A DNA stretch of 64,000 bases from Oxalicibacterium faecigallinarum (GCF_014635705.1 NZ_BMDI01000002.1:310001-374000); one strand, 5' to 3'. Positions 29,302 to 41,403 are shown, counted from the first letter of the stretch. Program-made: numbers and translations. Notes: a model not told the origin generated them from the sequence alone.

Positions 29302-30165
29302 TTAAAGAAAATCGAAATAGGTTTCTGTCAGCGCTGGTCCATAAAGGAGCGCCAACAGGCCGGCGGCTGCGAGATAAGGGCCGAATGGAATGGGAATATT
29401 GCGTCCGCGTTTGGCAAGCACGATGAGTGCGATGCCGACGACCGCGCCCACTGCTGAGGACAGCAGAATAATCACGGGCAGCATTTTCCAGCCCAGCCAT
29501 GCGCCCAGTGCTGCCAATAGTTTGAAGTCGCCATAGCCCATGCCGTCTTTGCCGGTCAATAGTTTGTACAGCCAGTAAACCGACCATAAGCTGAGATAAC
29601 CGGCCATGGCACCGATAACGGCTTCATGCAACGGGACGAACGTGCCATTGATATTGATGAGTAATCCGAGCCATAGCAGTGGCAGTGTCAGGTCATCCGG
29701 CAGGAGTTGGGTATCTGCATCGATGAACGTCATGGCGATCAGGAGATAAATGAAAAGCAGTGTGCTCAGTCCTGTCAGACCGCTGCCAAACCGCCAGATC
29801 ATCCATGCCGAGAGTGCGCCTGATAATAGCTCAATGATGGGGTAGCGGAGGGAGATGGCTGTTTTGCAGTTGCTGCACTTGCCTCCAAGCACGGCATAGC
29901 TGACAACTGGAATGTTCTCGAGCACGGTGATCTGATGGTTGCACTGCGGGCAGCAGGAACGTGGCACCATCAAGTTGTAACGATCTTCATGTGGCAGGGG
30001 TTTGCCGCTTTCGCTGGCAACATAGTTGTCCGATTCCCTTTGCATCATTTTCGGAATGCGGTGAATCACCACATTCAGGAAGCTGCCGATCAGTAAGCCG
30101 ATAATCCCGGCCAGAATGGTGGGCAGTAACGACGATGGCGGCGCAAAAAGGATCAGATCAAGCAT
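29302..30165 (-). CDS. pilD: Prepilin peptidase and N-methyltransferase PilD
   Basis: Inner-membrane aspartic protease (A24A) that cleaves type IV prepilins and type II pseudopilins and then methylates the new N-terminus. The 287 residues carry multiple membrane segments. The methylase domain has its zinc cysteines as CPQC and CSNC (near residues 71-103). The catalytic aspartates lie in FIDADTQLLPD near 147-157 and GYGDFKLLAALG near 206-217. Both domains are intact, so it should be bifunctional. It follows pilC on the minus strand after 98 bases. Confidence 0.95.
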   Translation of the reverse strand: MLDLILFAPPSSLLPTILAGIIGLLIGSFLNVVIHRIPKMMQRESDNYVASESGKPLPHEDRYNLMVPRSCCPQCNHQITVLENIPVVSYAVLGGKCSNCKTAISLRYPIIELLSGALSAWMIWRFGSGLTGLSTLLFIYLLIAMTFIDADTQLLPDDLTLPLLWLGLLININGTFVPLHEAVIGAMAGYLSLWSVYWLYKLLTGKDGMGYGDFKLLAALGAWLGWKMLPVIILLSSAVGAVVGIALIVLAKRGRNIPIPFGPYLAAAGLLALLYGPALTETYFDFL

Positions 30166-30263
30166 GACATGAAGAGGAAATGACGATCAGAAAGACAAGG
30201 TCTGCAGGCACGAACGGTAACGTACTTCGCGCCGGCAGACAATATAGTGAGTGCTCGCGATGC

Positions 30264-31490
30264 CTAGACGACCGAGCCCAGCTTGAAGATTGGCAGATAC
30301 ATGGCTACGACCAGACCGCCGATCAGGACGCCGAGAATCACCATGATCAGCGGTTCCATCAGGCTTGAGAGTGAGGCAACCGCATCATCCACTTCTTCCT
30401 CGTAGAAATCGGCGACCTTGCTGAGCATGCTGTCCAGCGAACCTGACTCTTCACCGATGGCCACCATCTGCGTCACCATGTTCGGAAAGACATCGGATCC
30501 TTGCATCGCAGCAGTAAGGCTGGATCCGGTGCTGACTTCTGTCTGGATTCGTTTGGTGGCATCAAGATAAACCGCGTTGCCGGCGGCACCACCGACAGAG
30601 TCCAGCGATTCCACGAGAGGTACACCGGCGGCAAACATGGTGGCCAGGGTGCGCGTCCATCTGGCAATCGTGGCCTTACGGATGACGGGGCCGAATACAG
30701 GCATTTTGAGCAGCAGACGATCCATCGTCTGCTGCATCTTGAGCGAGCGCTTCCATGACTGAAAGAACAGGTAGAGACCCGCGAACAGTAGCCCGAAGAT
30801 GATGTACCAATTCGCCACCATGAAATCGGACATCGCCATCACCATTAGCGTGGGAGCCGGCAGATCGGCACCAAAACTGGTGAAGACTTCCTTGAAGGCG
30901 GGTACGACCCAGATCATGATGACCGTGGTGACGATAAACGCGACTGCCAGAATCGACACGGGATAAAACATCGCTGACTTGATTTTGCCTTTGATGGCCA
31001 GCGTCTTTTCCTTGTAAATCGCCAGTCGTGTCAGCAGATCTTCCAGAATACCTGCTTGCTCGCCGGCCGCGACGAGATTGCAGAACAATGGGTCGAAATA
31101 CAGCGGAAATTTGCGAAACGCCTGATTCAGACTGGTACCGGTTTCGACATCGGCGCGAATGTCCTGAACAAGTTTGGAAACGGATGGATTGTCGTTACCC
31201 TTGGCGACGATATCGAAGGACTGCAGCAGGGGTACGCCCGCCTTCATCATCGTCGCCAGCTGACGTGTGAAGAGTGTGATGTCCTTTTCCGAGACTTTCT
31301 TGCCGCTGCGGTAGGACTTCTTTTTGACTTTGGTCACCAGAACGCCTTGGCGTCGCAGCGTGGCATTGACGACCGCTTCCCCGCCGGCGCGGATCTCACC
31401 GCGAACAATTTTGCCGGCCTTGTCTTTGCCTTCCCATGCGAAAACGGATTCTTTTACTGCTGTACTGCCTCTTCGTTCTGATGTCGCCAT
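30264..31490 (-). CDS. pilC: Type IV pilus inner-membrane platform protein PilC
   Basis: Polytopic T2SF/GspF-family protein that couples the PilB motor to pilus assembly. The 408 residues hold two T2SF repeats (about 75-200 and 275-400) with three membrane segments near 175-195, 220-240 and 378-400. Typical motifs include FTRQLATMMKAGVPLLQSFD at about 74-93 and ATMFAAGVPLVESLD in the second repeat. It starts 10 bases after the pilB stop. Confidence 0.95.
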   Translation of the reverse strand: MATSERRGSTAVKESVFAWEGKDKAGKIVRGEIRAGGEAVVNATLRRQGVLVTKVKKKSYRSGKKVSEKDITLFTRQLATMMKAGVPLLQSFDIVAKGNDNPSVSKLVQDIRADVETGTSLNQAFRKFPLYFDPLFCNLVAAGEQAGILEDLLTRLAIYKEKTLAIKGKIKSAMFYPVSILAVAFIVTTVIMIWVVPAFKEVFTSFGADLPAPTLMVMAMSDFMVANWYIIFGLLFAGLYLFFQSWKRSLKMQQTMDRLLLKMPVFGPVIRKATIARWTRTLATMFAAGVPLVESLDSVGGAAGNAVYLDATKRIQTEVSTGSSLTAAMQGSDVFPNMVTQMVAIGEESGSLDSMLSKVADFYEEEVDDAVASLSSLMEPLIMVILGVLIGGLVVAMYLPIFKLGSVV

Positions 31491-31500
31491 TCAGAATCCT

Positions 31501-33228
31501 TTATGTATTGGTGCAGCCGAGCACTTCTTCCAGGCTGGTGAGGCCTTGTTTGACTTTGACTAGCCCAGACTGGCGCAGATTCTTTACGCCATCCTTTCGT
31601 GCCTGCTCCTCGATTTCGAGTGCCGTGCCGTGGCTCAGGATGATGCGCTCCATGTTTTCCGTGATCGGCATCAACTGATAAATGCCCACGCGGCCCTTGT
31701 AACCGCTGCCGCTGCAACGCTCACAGCCAACCGGCTTGTAAGGCAGCCATGTGCCGTCGAGATCCGCTTCCTCAAAGCCGGCTTCCAGCAGCGTTTCATC
31801 CGGAATGCTGGCGGGTTGCTTGCATGAACACAGACGGCGTGCAAGGCGCTGCGCGGTAATCAGGATGACCGAGGAGGCGATATTGAACGGGGCCACGCCC
31901 ATGTTCATCAAGCGCGTCAGCGTGGCGGGCGCGTCGTTGGTGTGCAGGGTGGAAAATACCATGTGACCCGTCTGTGCCGCCTTGATTGCAATATCGGCTG
32001 TCTCCAGATCACGAATCTCACCCACCATGATGATGTCTGGATCCTGACGCAGAAATGCCTTGAGCGCGACGGGGAATGTCAGACCGGCTTTGTCGTTGAC
32101 GTTGACCTGATTGACGCCGGGCAGGTTGATTTCGGCCGGATCTTCGGCCGTCGAAATATTGATGCCGGGTTTGTTCAGCAGGTTGAGACAGGTGTACAGC
32201 GATACGGTTTTACCCGAGCCGGTCGGGCCGGTCACCAGCACCATGCCGTAGGGGCGATGGATGGCTTCCAGCAACGTCGCTTTCTGGTCCTCGTCGTAGC
32301 CGAGCGCTTCGATTCCCATTTGCGCCTGCGAGCCGTCCAGAATACGCATGACGATCTTCTCGCCGAACAGCGTTGGCAGGGTGCTGACACGGAAATCGAT
32401 GGAGCGCGTTTTCGACATCACCAGTTTCATGCGACCGTCTTGCGGGACGCGCTTTTCCGAAATGTCGAGTTTGGAAATGACCTTGATCCGCGATGCCAGC
32501 TTTTCCTTGATGGCCAAGGGTGGCTGCGCGATGTCACGCAGCACGCCATCAACGCGGAAGCGAATGCGGTAAAACTTTTCAAACGGTTCAAAGTGCAGAT
32601 CGGACGCACCTTGATTGATGGCGTCGACTAGAATCTTCTGAAGGAATTTGACGATTGGCGCATCGTCAATATCGATCGTCGTGGTATCGATCGGCGCCGT
32701 GTTGTCGTCATCGACGAAATCGATGTTGTCGAGATCCTCGCCAATCAGTTCATTCAGATTCTGTTCGGCACTTTGACTCAGTTTTTCGATCAGCTTGAGC
32801 AAGGCAGCGTGATCGACAATTACAGGCTCGACAGTCAACTGCGTCTGGAACTTGATCTGATCGAGTGCGGCTGAATTGGTCGGATCGGACAGCGCAACCG
32901 AGACTTTGTTGCCGCGTTTGGCCAGCGCGATGACCCGCTGGCTTTGCATCAACTTGAGGTCAATGGCCTTGTCGGGTATGACGGCAGCATTGAACGCGTT
33001 CAGATCAAGCAGCGGATAGCCGAAAGTCTCCGAGCAAAACACGGCCATGTCACCAGAGTCGATCACGGCGCTTTGCAGCAGCGTATCAATGAAGGGGATT
33101 TTTTCGGCCTTTGCTTGCTGGATCAATCCGTCAGCTTGCTGTTGCGATAACTTCCCTGCTTGCAATAAGGCGCGGGCCAGGCCGGGCATTGCAAAATTGG
33201 TTTGGGAGTTGGGAAGTACAGCAGCCAT
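31501..33228 (-). CDS. pilB: Type IV pilus extension ATPase PilB
   Basis: Cytoplasmic GspE/PilB-family motor for pilus extension. The N-terminal MshEN-like region spans about 1-140, a family that often binds c-di-GMP. Walker A GPTGSGKT is at residues 334-341 and the Walker B region IIMVGEIRD near 399-407, followed by HMVFSTLHTNDAP. The tetracysteine zinc motif appears as CSC and CERC in the C-terminal third. Length is 575 residues. First gene of pilB-pilC-pilD on the minus strand; the retraction ATPase and the major pilin are not in this window. Confidence 0.95.
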   Translation of the reverse strand: MAAVLPNSQTNFAMPGLARALLQAGKLSQQQADGLIQQAKAEKIPFIDTLLQSAVIDSGDMAVFCSETFGYPLLDLNAFNAAVIPDKAIDLKLMQSQRVIALAKRGNKVSVALSDPTNSAALDQIKFQTQLTVEPVIVDHAALLKLIEKLSQSAEQNLNELIGEDLDNIDFVDDDNTAPIDTTTIDIDDAPIVKFLQKILVDAINQGASDLHFEPFEKFYRIRFRVDGVLRDIAQPPLAIKEKLASRIKVISKLDISEKRVPQDGRMKLVMSKTRSIDFRVSTLPTLFGEKIVMRILDGSQAQMGIEALGYDEDQKATLLEAIHRPYGMVLVTGPTGSGKTVSLYTCLNLLNKPGINISTAEDPAEINLPGVNQVNVNDKAGLTFPVALKAFLRQDPDIIMVGEIRDLETADIAIKAAQTGHMVFSTLHTNDAPATLTRLMNMGVAPFNIASSVILITAQRLARRLCSCKQPASIPDETLLEAGFEEADLDGTWLPYKPVGCERCSGSGYKGRVGIYQLMPITENMERIILSHGTALEIEEQARKDGVKNLRQSGLVKVKQGLTSLEEVLGCTNT

Positions 33229-33383
33229 GATCTATGCCGGGACAAACAAGCGAAGCGCTAATGTGCTTCGATAATGCCCCCCGGCATCTATTTTGTAAAG
33301 AAAACGGGCTACGTGCGTGACTTTTGCGTCTCAGCGCCGACACATATTCGAGGTAAGAACCCTCGAATCATGCTCTCTTGTCA

Positions 33384-34373
33384 TCAATGATTGCGATTGA
33401 CGGCGAAGGCGCTGAGCTTGAGCAATGCATCCTTGAAGACGTTATCCGGCATGCCGGCAATGGCCGCCGTGGCGGTTGCGGAGGCCTCTTCCGCCTTGTT
33501 GCGGGTGTAATCGAGCGCGCCGGATGTCGTGACGGCATGCAAAACAGTGTCGAAATGCTGTTCATCGCCATTTTCGATACAGGTGCGGACCAGTTCGCGC
33601 TGCTCGGCGGTGCCGTGTTCCATCAGATAGATCAGTGGCAGTGTCGCTTTGCCTTCGCGCAGGTCGTCGCCGACATTCTTGCCGATATCTTCGGCCTGCC
33701 CGGAGTAATCCAGTACGTCGTCAATGAGTTGGAAAGCGGTGCCGAGCGAGCGTCCATATTCTGCTGCCGCTTCGATTTGCGTTTCATCGGCACCGGCGAT
33801 CAGCGCGCCGAGCTGACCTGCTGCTTCGAACAATTTTGCGGTTTTGGAGCGGATCACCTGGGTATAGCGTTCTTCCGAGACATCGGGATCGTGCATGTTA
33901 AGAAGTTGCAAGACTTCGCCTTCGGCAATGACGTTGGTCGCGTCGGCCAAAATTTCCATGACCCGGATATCACCGACCGACACCATCATCTGGAACGCGC
34001 GTGAATACAGGAAATCACCCACCAGAACCGATGCAGCATTGCCGAACAAGGCATTGGCAGTCTGGCGTCCGCGGCGCATGGAGGATTCGTCGACAACATC
34101 ATCGTGCAGCAATGTGGCGGTATGTATGAATTCAACCACAGCAGCCAATTGGTGATGATCGGTACCCTTGTACCCATAGGCATTGGCAACCAAAAGCACC
34201 AGAACGGGGCGGATACGTTTGCCGCCGGCGCTGATAATGTAGTCAGCGATCTGATTGACCAGCGCCACCTCGGAATGCAGTTTTTGCCGAATTACGGCAT
34301 CAACTGCCTTTAAATCGGCCGAAATAGGCTCAATAAGCTGAATTTGTGCGGACGGAGCAGTTGCGGAAACCAA
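33384..34373 (-). CDS. ispB: Polyprenyl diphosphate synthase (octaprenyl type)
   Basis: Trans-prenyltransferase making the long isoprenoid tail of ubiquinone. Both aspartate-rich motifs are present: DDVVD at residues 91-95 and DDVLD at 218-222, plus GGKRIRP at about 50-56. Length is 329 residues. The position divergent from rplU-rpmA matches ispB in E. coli. The chain length (C40 expected) is inferred from the family and cannot be read directly. Confidence 0.93.
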   Translation of the reverse strand: MVSATAPSAQIQLIEPISADLKAVDAVIRQKLHSEVALVNQIADYIISAGGKRIRPVLVLLVANAYGYKGTDHHQLAAVVEFIHTATLLHDDVVDESSMRRGRQTANALFGNAASVLVGDFLYSRAFQMMVSVGDIRVMEILADATNVIAEGEVLQLLNMHDPDVSEERYTQVIRSKTAKLFEAAGQLGALIAGADETQIEAAAEYGRSLGTAFQLIDDVLDYSGQAEDIGKNVGDDLREGKATLPLIYLMEHGTAEQRELVRTCIENGDEQHFDTVLHAVTTSGALDYTRNKAEEASATATAAIAGMPDNVFKDALLKLSAFAVNRNH

Positions 34374-34502
34374 GGTAAGCCTGATCAGGGTAACGTGGAA
34401 AGGTAGCGGAATTATACGATGTCATAACCAAATTGAGGCGATCGCTGCACCGCGTGTGATGCGTCGGGCGTCATTCGTGTGCGACAGAATCGCAGAATCG
34501 CT

Positions 34503-34531
34503 TTGACCGACCTCCTAAGTCTATGTATAAT
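34503..34531 (+). promoter_or_regulatory. Strong sigma-70 promoter of rplU-rpmA
   Basis: TTGACC (34503-34508) and a perfect TATAAT (34526-34531) are separated by exactly 17 bp. Transcription should begin near 34538, leaving a leader of about 70 bases before rplU. Confidence 0.85.
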
Positions 34532-34606
34532 TTGGGGTTTTCCCATTTCGGCAGGGTTTCTCCGGTGGTAAAAAATTAATTCCTAAATCATTTGATGAGG
34601 TTTCAC

Positions 34607-34918
34607 ATGTACGCGGTCATAAAAACCGGTGGCAAGCAATACAAAGTTGTCGCTGGCGAAAAATTCAAAGTAGAACAGATACCGGCAGACATTGGATCCG
34701 AAATCACTCTTGACCAGGTGCTCGCAGTGGGCGCTGGAGAAGCCATCAAATTTGGCGCTCCTCTGGTTGAAGGTGCTACGGTCCTTGCCACGGTTGTTTC
34801 CCACGGTCGTCACGACAAGGTCAAGATCTTCAAGATGCGTCGCCGCAAGCACTATCAGAAGCGCCAGGGCCATCGTCAGAACTATACCGAATTGCAAATC
34901 GTCTCGATCAACGGCTAA
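34607..34918 (+). CDS. rplU: Ribosomal protein bL21
   Basis: Large-subunit ribosomal protein of 103 residues starting [14 protein letters not shown], the family opening. The C-terminal [21 protein letters not shown] region is the conserved rRNA-binding patch. ATG 34607 has TGAGG at 34596-34600 upstream and is preferred over the upstream ATG at 34592. It is cotranscribed with rpmA, 38 bases downstream, from the promoter at 34503. Confidence 0.98.
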   Translation: MYAVIKTGGKQYKVVAGEKFKVEQIPADIGSEITLDQVLAVGAGEAIKFGAPLVEGATVLATVVSHGRHDKVKIFKMRRRKHYQKRQGHRQNYTELQIVSING

Positions 34919-34956
34919 GCCGGGATCAGGATCAACCAGATACCAAGGAGTCAGAA

Positions 34957-35214
34957 ATGGCACATAAAAAGGGCGGCGGCACTACGCGAAATGGTCGTGA
35001 CTCAGAATCGAAACGACTGGGCGTCAAAGTTTATGGCGGTCAAGCCATCAACGCAGGCGGCATCATCGTTCGTCAACGTGGCACGCGTCTGCACCCAGGC
35101 GAAAACGTCGGCATCGGCAAGGATCACACCTTGTTTGCACTGACCGATGGCAAAGTTGCTTTCGTGACCAAAGGTGCATTGAAGCGTCACTATGTGACGG
35201 TTGTGGCTGCCTAA
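34957..35214 (+). CDS. rpmA: Ribosomal protein bL27
   Basis: Large-subunit protein of 85 residues starting [19 protein letters not shown], whose N-terminal tail reaches the peptidyl transferase centre. There is no N-terminal extension, unlike the cleaved form known in Firmicutes. AAGGAG lies 7 bases before the ATG. A terminator follows at 35254-35290. Confidence 0.98.
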   Translation: MAHKKGGGTTRNGRDSESKRLGVKVYGGQAINAGGIIVRQRGTRLHPGENVGIGKDHTLFALTDGKVAFVTKGALKRHYVTVVAA

Positions 35215-35253
35215 TCGGCATCACAGCAACAGGAAAGGCGAAAGCCTTTAATC

Positions 35254-36410
<1,157 letters not shown>

Positions 36411-36471
36411 CTGAGTTTTTCTTCCTCAGGGTCATTCTGCATTTACTCATAAAAACAGCGTCGGACCAGTC

Positions 36472-37590
36472 ATGCATTCCGTGATTCAACAAGCCAAGCG
36501 CGTCATCATCAAAGTCGGTTCTTCTCTGGTCACCAATGACGGTAAAGGACTGGATGCCCATGCCATTGAAAAATGGACTGAACAAATCGTGCAATTGCGC
36601 GCATTGGGCAAAGAAGTTGTCCTTGTCAGTTCCGGTGCAATCGCCGAAGGTATGCAGAGACTGGGGTTCGACAAGCGGCCAACCGGTGTGCACGAATTGC
36701 AGGCCTGTGCCGCAGTCGGGCAAATGGGGCTGGCACAGATCTACGAGACAAGTTTCCGCCACTACGATGTGCGTACTGCGCAGGTGCTGCTGACACATGC
36801 CGATCTGGCTGATCGTGAGCGTTATCTGAATGCGCGCTCCACGCTTTTTACCTTGTTGCGCTACGGCGTCGTGCCGATCATCAATGAAAACGATACCGTT
36901 GTTACCGATGAAATCAAGTTTGGCGATAACGATACCTTGGGTGCGCTAGTCGCTAATCTGATCGAAGCGGATGCATTGATTATTCTTACGGATCAACGCG
37001 GTTTGTATACAGCTGATCCGCGCAAAAATCCCGATGCAACCTTTGTGCATGAAGCCAAAGCCGGCGATTTGTCGTTGGAGACAATGGCTGGCGGTGCCGG
37101 TAGCAGCCTTGGACGCGGCGGTATGCTGACCAAGATTCTGGCAGCCAAGCGTGCCGCATTTTCTGGCGCGCATACGGTGATCGCATGGGGGCGGGAGGAG
37201 AACGTCCTGACACGCCTGGCCCATGGTGAAGCGATAGGCACGCAGCTGACTGCCCAAACGGCGCAGTTGACGGCGCGTAAGCAATGGATGGCCGATCACT
37301 TGCAGACAGCGGGCAAAGTCGTGCTGGATGCCGGTGCGGTGAAAAAACTGTCGGCCGAAGGTAAATCCCTGTTGCCGATCGGCGTCATCGAGGTAACGGG
37401 TAGCTTCGGACGTGGTGATGTCATTACCTGTGTCGATGAAAACGGTCATCCGGTTGCACGCGGCATGACGAATTACGCTAGTTCCGACGCGCGTCGCATT
37501 GTTCGCAAACCCTCTTCAGAAATTGCGACCATTCTGGGATTTGTTGAAGAACCGGAACTGATTCATCGCGATAATCTGGTACTGCTCTAA
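36472..37590 (+). CDS. proB: Glutamate 5-kinase ProB
   Basis: First enzyme of proline synthesis, phosphorylating the gamma-carboxyl of glutamate. The 372 residues include the amino-acid kinase domain (about 1-260; [14 protein letters not shown] at 11-24, [14 protein letters not shown] near 54-67, NENDTV near 142) and a C-terminal PUA domain (about 280-365). Feedback inhibition by proline is a family property. It is the last plus-strand gene before a bidirectional terminator. Confidence 0.96.
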   Translation: MHSVIQQAKRVIIKVGSSLVTNDGKGLDAHAIEKWTEQIVQLRALGKEVVLVSSGAIAEGMQRLGFDKRPTGVHELQACAAVGQMGLAQIYETSFRHYDVRTAQVLLTHADLADRERYLNARSTLFTLLRYGVVPIINENDTVVTDEIKFGDNDTLGALVANLIEADALIILTDQRGLYTADPRKNPDATFVHEAKAGDLSLETMAGGAGSSLGRGGMLTKILAAKRAAFSGAHTVIAWGREENVLTRLAHGEAIGTQLTAQTAQLTARKQWMADHLQTAGKVVLDAGAVKKLSAEGKSLLPIGVIEVTGSFGRGDVITCVDENGHPVARGMTNYASSDARRIVRKPSSEIATILGFVEEPELIHRDNLVLL

Positions 37591-37607
37591 GTGACGGATC
37601 AAGCATG

Positions 37608-37649
37608 AAAAAAGCCTGCCAATATATATCCATTTGGCAGGCTTTTTTT
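37608..37649. terminator. Bidirectional terminator between proB and the CNP1-like gene
   Basis: A 15-bp perfect stem (37608-37622 with 37634-37648) has A-run and T-run flanks, ending both convergent transcription units. Confidence 0.92.
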
Positions 37650-37677
37650 GTCAGTACAACGATTGCATGGGAAAGCG

Positions 37678-38247
37678 TTATTCGCGCAGCAGATTGTCGG
37701 TCAGCGTTTGTTTGCTGCGCAGCCGCTGCAAGATATTCTTCTCCGGGCCCATGATCATCAGATTGCTGCAGAAGTAGTCACGCGAGAGGATGGCATGCTG
37801 ATTGTTGGCACGGCCACGCACAATGCCTTCCCATTGATCGCGTCGCGATCTTCCCCATGAGCCATCATCACGCCCAAAGGCGTAAAGTTTGCGCTCAAAG
37901 GTTTCGCAACGGATACCTTCATAGCTGATATTCTTTGCGCCGCTAGTGCTGGTTGCCACCAGCGTGTAGCGAATAACGCCATCCGAACCGATCGACAAGG
38001 ACTTCGCATCCAACTGAAATTTTTGTGTCGCCGTCGGGCTGACGTAAAACTCGATCAGGTCTTCCTGCTTCGGTGCGGGCGGCATTTGGACGGCAATTTC
38101 TTCCCATGGCTTGTTTTCATCATCGAAGTCTTCTTCGAAGTTGGTTTGTGCAAATACAGCATGGCTGGCGAACAGCAGGGATGCCGCCAGCAGCGTGCGG
38201 CTCAGGCGGGCCGCCAAACATGACAGCGAAGGAAAAGAATTACTCAT
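37678..38247 (-). CDS. CNP1-like exported protein
   Basis: A 189-residue protein of the CNP1-like (cryptic neisserial protein) family, function unknown. From ATG 38247 it has a clear signal peptide: a positively charged start, a hydrophobic core [10 protein letters not shown] and a cleavage site near SHAVFA-QTN (about residue 34). The mature protein starts with an acidic stretch (NFEEDFDDE), followed by a beta-rich domain with cysteines in GIRCETFE and DYFCSNL that could form a disulfide. The start overlaps the rppH stop by 8 bases, so the two are probably cotranscribed. Confidence 0.8.
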   Translation of the reverse strand: MSNSFPSLSCLAARLSRTLLAASLLFASHAVFAQTNFEEDFDDENKPWEEIAVQMPPAPKQEDLIEFYVSPTATQKFQLDAKSLSIGSDGVIRYTLVATSTSGAKNISYEGIRCETFERKLYAFGRDDGSWGRSRRDQWEGIVRGRANNQHAILSRDYFCSNLMIMGPEKNILQRLRSKQTLTDNLLRE

Positions 38248-38812
38248 TGTCTGGTTTTTTCTCACGGGAAACAGGTTGAGCGTGCGGTTTGCGCGGCGCA
38301 TGTGTCTGACGCAGATAGCGCGAGGCATTGCCGTGTGGTGGCTTGTTCAGAAAACGCGATAACTCCTGCAACGCTCTTTGATAGACATCACGTTTGAATT
38401 CGATGACGACATCCAGGGGGACCCAGTATTCATGCCAGCGCCAGGCGTCGAACTCCGGATGTTCCGTCATGCGCAGGTTGACATCGCAATCACGGCCGAC
38501 CATGCGCAGCAGAAACCAGATCTGCTTCTGCCCCCGGTAATGGCCGCGAATCTCGCGTTTGATGAAATGGTCGGGAACTTCGTAGCGTAACCAGTCGCGT
38601 GTACGACCGATGATTTTGACATGCTCCGCCTTGAGGCCGACTTCTTCCTCAAGTTCGCGATACATGGCCTGTTCCGGCGTTTCGCCGAATTTGATGCCGC
38701 CCTGCGGGAATTGCCACGAATGCTCGCGCACGCGCTTTCCCCACCAAACTTCATTCTGTCCGTTGAGCAGAATGATGCCGACGTTAGGGCGAAAGCCTTC
38801 ACGATCCAGCAT
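38240..38812 (-). CDS. rppH: RNA pyrophosphohydrolase RppH
   Basis: Nudix hydrolase that converts 5'-triphosphate RNA to monophosphate, triggering RNase E decay. The start [17 protein letters not shown] is the family opening. The Nudix box spans residues 38-60 (GGIKFGE, seven residues, RELEEEVG). With 190 residues it has a basic, proline-rich C-terminal extension (about 155-190) beyond the catalytic domain. ATG 38812 is chosen over an upstream start because it matches the family. It is divergent from proS. Confidence 0.93.
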   Translation of the reverse strand: MLDREGFRPNVGIILLNGQNEVWWGKRVREHSWQFPQGGIKFGETPEQAMYRELEEEVGLKAEHVKIIGRTRDWLRYEVPDHFIKREIRGHYRGQKQIWFLLRMVGRDCDVNLRMTEHPEFDAWRWHEYWVPLDVVIEFKRDVYQRALQELSRFLNKPPHGNASRYLRQTHAPRKPHAQPVSREKKPDNE

Positions 38813-39013
38813 GTTGCACCCATAACTTTCTGCGGCTAAGCGACCCTCGATCGAAAAACAATGCGGCAATCATCCAGCCGCCGTGTTGCATACCGCGGCA
38901 TGCTCACGACAGGAAGGGTAATCAATTGTACGAACAGGGGATGCATCAGCCAGCTAATCCTTTAAAATTGGAATGATTATAACCCCGCTCTCTTTTTAAC
39001 AAGAACACATCTC

Positions 39014-40747
39014 ATGCGTGCCTCCCGTTTTTTCATTTCCACTCTCAAAGAAGCCCCTTCCGACGCTGAAGTTGTCAGCCACAAACTGATGATGCGCGCC
39101 GGCATGATCAAACGCATCGGTTCCGGTATCTATACCTACATGCCGATGGGTTTGCGCATCATCCGCAAGGTGGAAAACATCATCAGGGAAGAGATGGATA
39201 AGGCTGGTGCGATCGAATTGCTGATGCCGCTGGTACAGCCGGCCGAGCTCTGGCAGGAAACCGGTCGCTGGGACAAGATGGGGCCGGAGCTGATGCGTGT
39301 CAAAGACCGTCATGGCCGCGACTTTGCGATTCAACCCACCTCGGAAGAAGTGATTACCGATGTGGTGCGCACGGAAATCAAATCCTATCGTCAGTTGCCG
39401 GTCAACTTTTATCATGTGCAGACCAAGTTCCGTGATGAGCGTCGTCCGCGTTTTGGACTGATGCGCGGGCGTGAATTCACGATGAAAGACGCGTATTCCT
39501 TTGATCGTGATGTGGAGGGGCTAAAGAAGTCCTACGCGATCATGTTTGACGCCTATACCAAGATTTTTAACCGCTTCGGTCTGCAGTTCCGTGCTGTGGC
39601 AGCAGATAACGGTGCGATTGGCGGTTCCGGTTCGCACGAATTCCACGTAATTGCCGATACCGGTGAAGACGCACTGGTTTATTGCCCAACCTCGGACTAC
39701 GCCGCCAACATGGAAGCCGCCGCTGCCTTGCCACCAACCACGACGCGTGCTGCGGCGACCCAGGCGTTGACCAAAACCCCGACACCCGGCAAACAGCGCT
39801 GTGAGGATGTGGCAGCGTTTCTCAATGTGCCGCTGACGCAAAATGTAAAGTCCATCGTACTGGTTACTGAAGCCAAAGAAGGCGAAGTCGCGACCAAACA
39901 GGTCTGGTTGCTTCTCTTGCGCGGTGACCACGAGTTGAATGAAGTGAAGGCATCCAAAGTGGCGGGCCTTGCCGAGTTCCGTTTTGCGAGCGAGTCCGAA
40001 ATTGTCGAATGGTTTGGCAGCACGCCAGGCTATCTCGGGCCGATCGGCACCAAAAAGCCGGTCAATATCGTGGCTGATCACACCGTTGCCGCGATGAGTG
40101 ACTTCATATGTGGCGCAAACGACGTTGACTTTCACTACACCGGCGTGAATTGGGGGCGTGACCTGCCGGAAGCGACTGTCGCCGATTTACGTAACGTGGT
40201 CGAGGGTGATCCGTCGCCAGATGGCAAAGGTACGCTCGCGATTCAACGCGGTATTGAAGTGGGGCATGTATTCCAGCTTGGTACGCGCTATTCGCAGGAT
40301 ATGAAGGCAACTTTCCTCGATGAAAATGGTAAACCGCAGCCGATCCAGATGGGCTGCTATGGCATTGGCGTCACACGTATTCTTGGTGCCGCGATCGAGC
40401 AGAACTTTGACGACAAAGGCATTATCTGGCCAACTGCGCTCGCACCATTTGAAGTGGTCATCTGTCCGATGGGCTATGACCGCAGCGAAGCGGTGAAGGC
40501 AGAAGTCGATCGTTTGTATGCGGAACTGACGGCTGCTGGTGTTGACGTGATTCTCGACGACCGTGGTGAACGTCCGGGGGCCATGTTTGCAGACTGGGAA
40601 CTGATCGGTGTACCGCACCGGATCGTGATTGGTGACCGTGGTCTGAAGGAAGGCAAGCTGGAATATCAGGGACGTCGCGATACCGAAGCGACCGCCGTTG
40701 CGCCTGCAGAGATGGTCGCTTTCATTCAGGCGCGTCTGGCGGCCTGA
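39014..40747 (+). CDS. proS: Prolyl-tRNA synthetase ProS
   Basis: Class II synthetase charging tRNA-Pro. The 577 residues are the bacterial type with an editing (INS) domain inserted between motifs 2 and 3 (about 225-380). Motif 2 is seen as [21 protein letters not shown] at about 138-158 and motif 3 near [17 protein letters not shown] at about 447-463. The C-terminal anticodon-binding domain closes the protein. A TATAAC at 38978-38983 may be its -10. The lytic transglycosylase gene starts 11 bases after its stop. Confidence 0.97.
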   Translation: MRASRFFISTLKEAPSDAEVVSHKLMMRAGMIKRIGSGIYTYMPMGLRIIRKVENIIREEMDKAGAIELLMPLVQPAELWQETGRWDKMGPELMRVKDRHGRDFAIQPTSEEVITDVVRTEIKSYRQLPVNFYHVQTKFRDERRPRFGLMRGREFTMKDAYSFDRDVEGLKKSYAIMFDAYTKIFNRFGLQFRAVAADNGAIGGSGSHEFHVIADTGEDALVYCPTSDYAANMEAAAALPPTTTRAAATQALTKTPTPGKQRCEDVAAFLNVPLTQNVKSIVLVTEAKEGEVATKQVWLLLLRGDHELNEVKASKVAGLAEFRFASESEIVEWFGSTPGYLGPIGTKKPVNIVADHTVAAMSDFICGANDVDFHYTGVNWGRDLPEATVADLRNVVEGDPSPDGKGTLAIQRGIEVGHVFQLGTRYSQDMKATFLDENGKPQPIQMGCYGIGVTRILGAAIEQNFDDKGIIWPTALAPFEVVICPMGYDRSEAVKAEVDRLYAELTAAGVDVILDDRGERPGAMFADWELIGVPHRIVIGDRGLKEGKLEYQGRRDTEATAVAPAEMVAFIQARLAA

Positions 40748-40758
40748 GTCAGGCAGGC

Positions 40759-41403
40759 ATGACAGATGGCGTGACACTCAGATCAAAGCGACGTGACCTG
40801 CTGCGTCATGTCGCTTGTTTCTTGGTAGTGCCATCGGTATGCATGGCACCGGCGCTGGCTGGTAACCAAAAGGAAGAGGCGCTCGCCGACTCCGTGCGCA
40901 TGGCTTTATCTCGCGCGATTTCCGATCCTAATCCACCCAAACCACAATTTATCGATATCGAGGAGCGTCTTGCCTATTTGCGCTGGCTGGGCGATATGTC
41001 TGACCGTCTTGTCCGGCGTATGCCGGATCGTCAGGGACGACTCGAATTTCTGCAAACGCTCTGGTACGAAGCGCGCCGTGCAGGTCTGGATCCGTCGCTG
41101 GTACTTGGCCTGATTCAGGTCGAGTCCGCGTTTCGCAAATATGCCGTGTCGCCAGTCGGTGCGCATGGTTACATGCAGGTCATGCCGTTCTGGACGCGCG
41201 TGATTGGGGACGGTGATCGCAGCAAGCTCTTCCATATGCAAACCAATTTGCGTTACGGCTGTTCGATTCTGCGTATGTATATCGATATTGAAAAAGGTGA
41301 CCTGTATTTGGCTTTGGGGCGTTACAACGGCAGTCGTGGCAGGCCTGAATATCCGAATGCGGTCCGGGCCGCATGGCGCAACTGGGAACACAAGCCTGAA
41401 TAG
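40759..41403 (+). CDS. Lytic transglycosylase (SLT domain)
   Basis: A 214-residue periplasmic murein-cleaving enzyme. An N-terminal signal with arginine pairs (SKRRDLLRH then a hydrophobic run to about residue 34) could be a Sec or a Tat signal; a Tat motif would need the exact twin-arginine context, which is only approximate here. The SLT domain spans about 103-210: the catalytic Glu122 lies in IQVESAF, then SPVGAHGYMQVMPFW and a C-terminal ALGRYNGS motif. All core motifs are intact. It is probably cotranscribed with proS and ends at a strong terminator. Confidence 0.9.
   Translation: MTDGVTLRSKRRDLLRHVACFLVVPSVCMAPALAGNQKEEALADSVRMALSRAISDPNPPKPQFIDIEERLAYLRWLGDMSDRLVRRMPDRQGRLEFLQTLWYEARRAGLDPSLVLGLIQVESAFRKYAVSPVGAHGYMQVMPFWTRVIGDGDRSKLFHMQTNLRYGCSILRMYIDIEKGDLYLALGRYNGSRGRPEYPNAVRAAWRNWEHKPE

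Noticed and set aside
33346-33368. 8-bp inverted repeat between pilB and ispB
   Set aside because: Perfect stem, but no T run on either strand and no associated motif; too little to call a terminator or operator.
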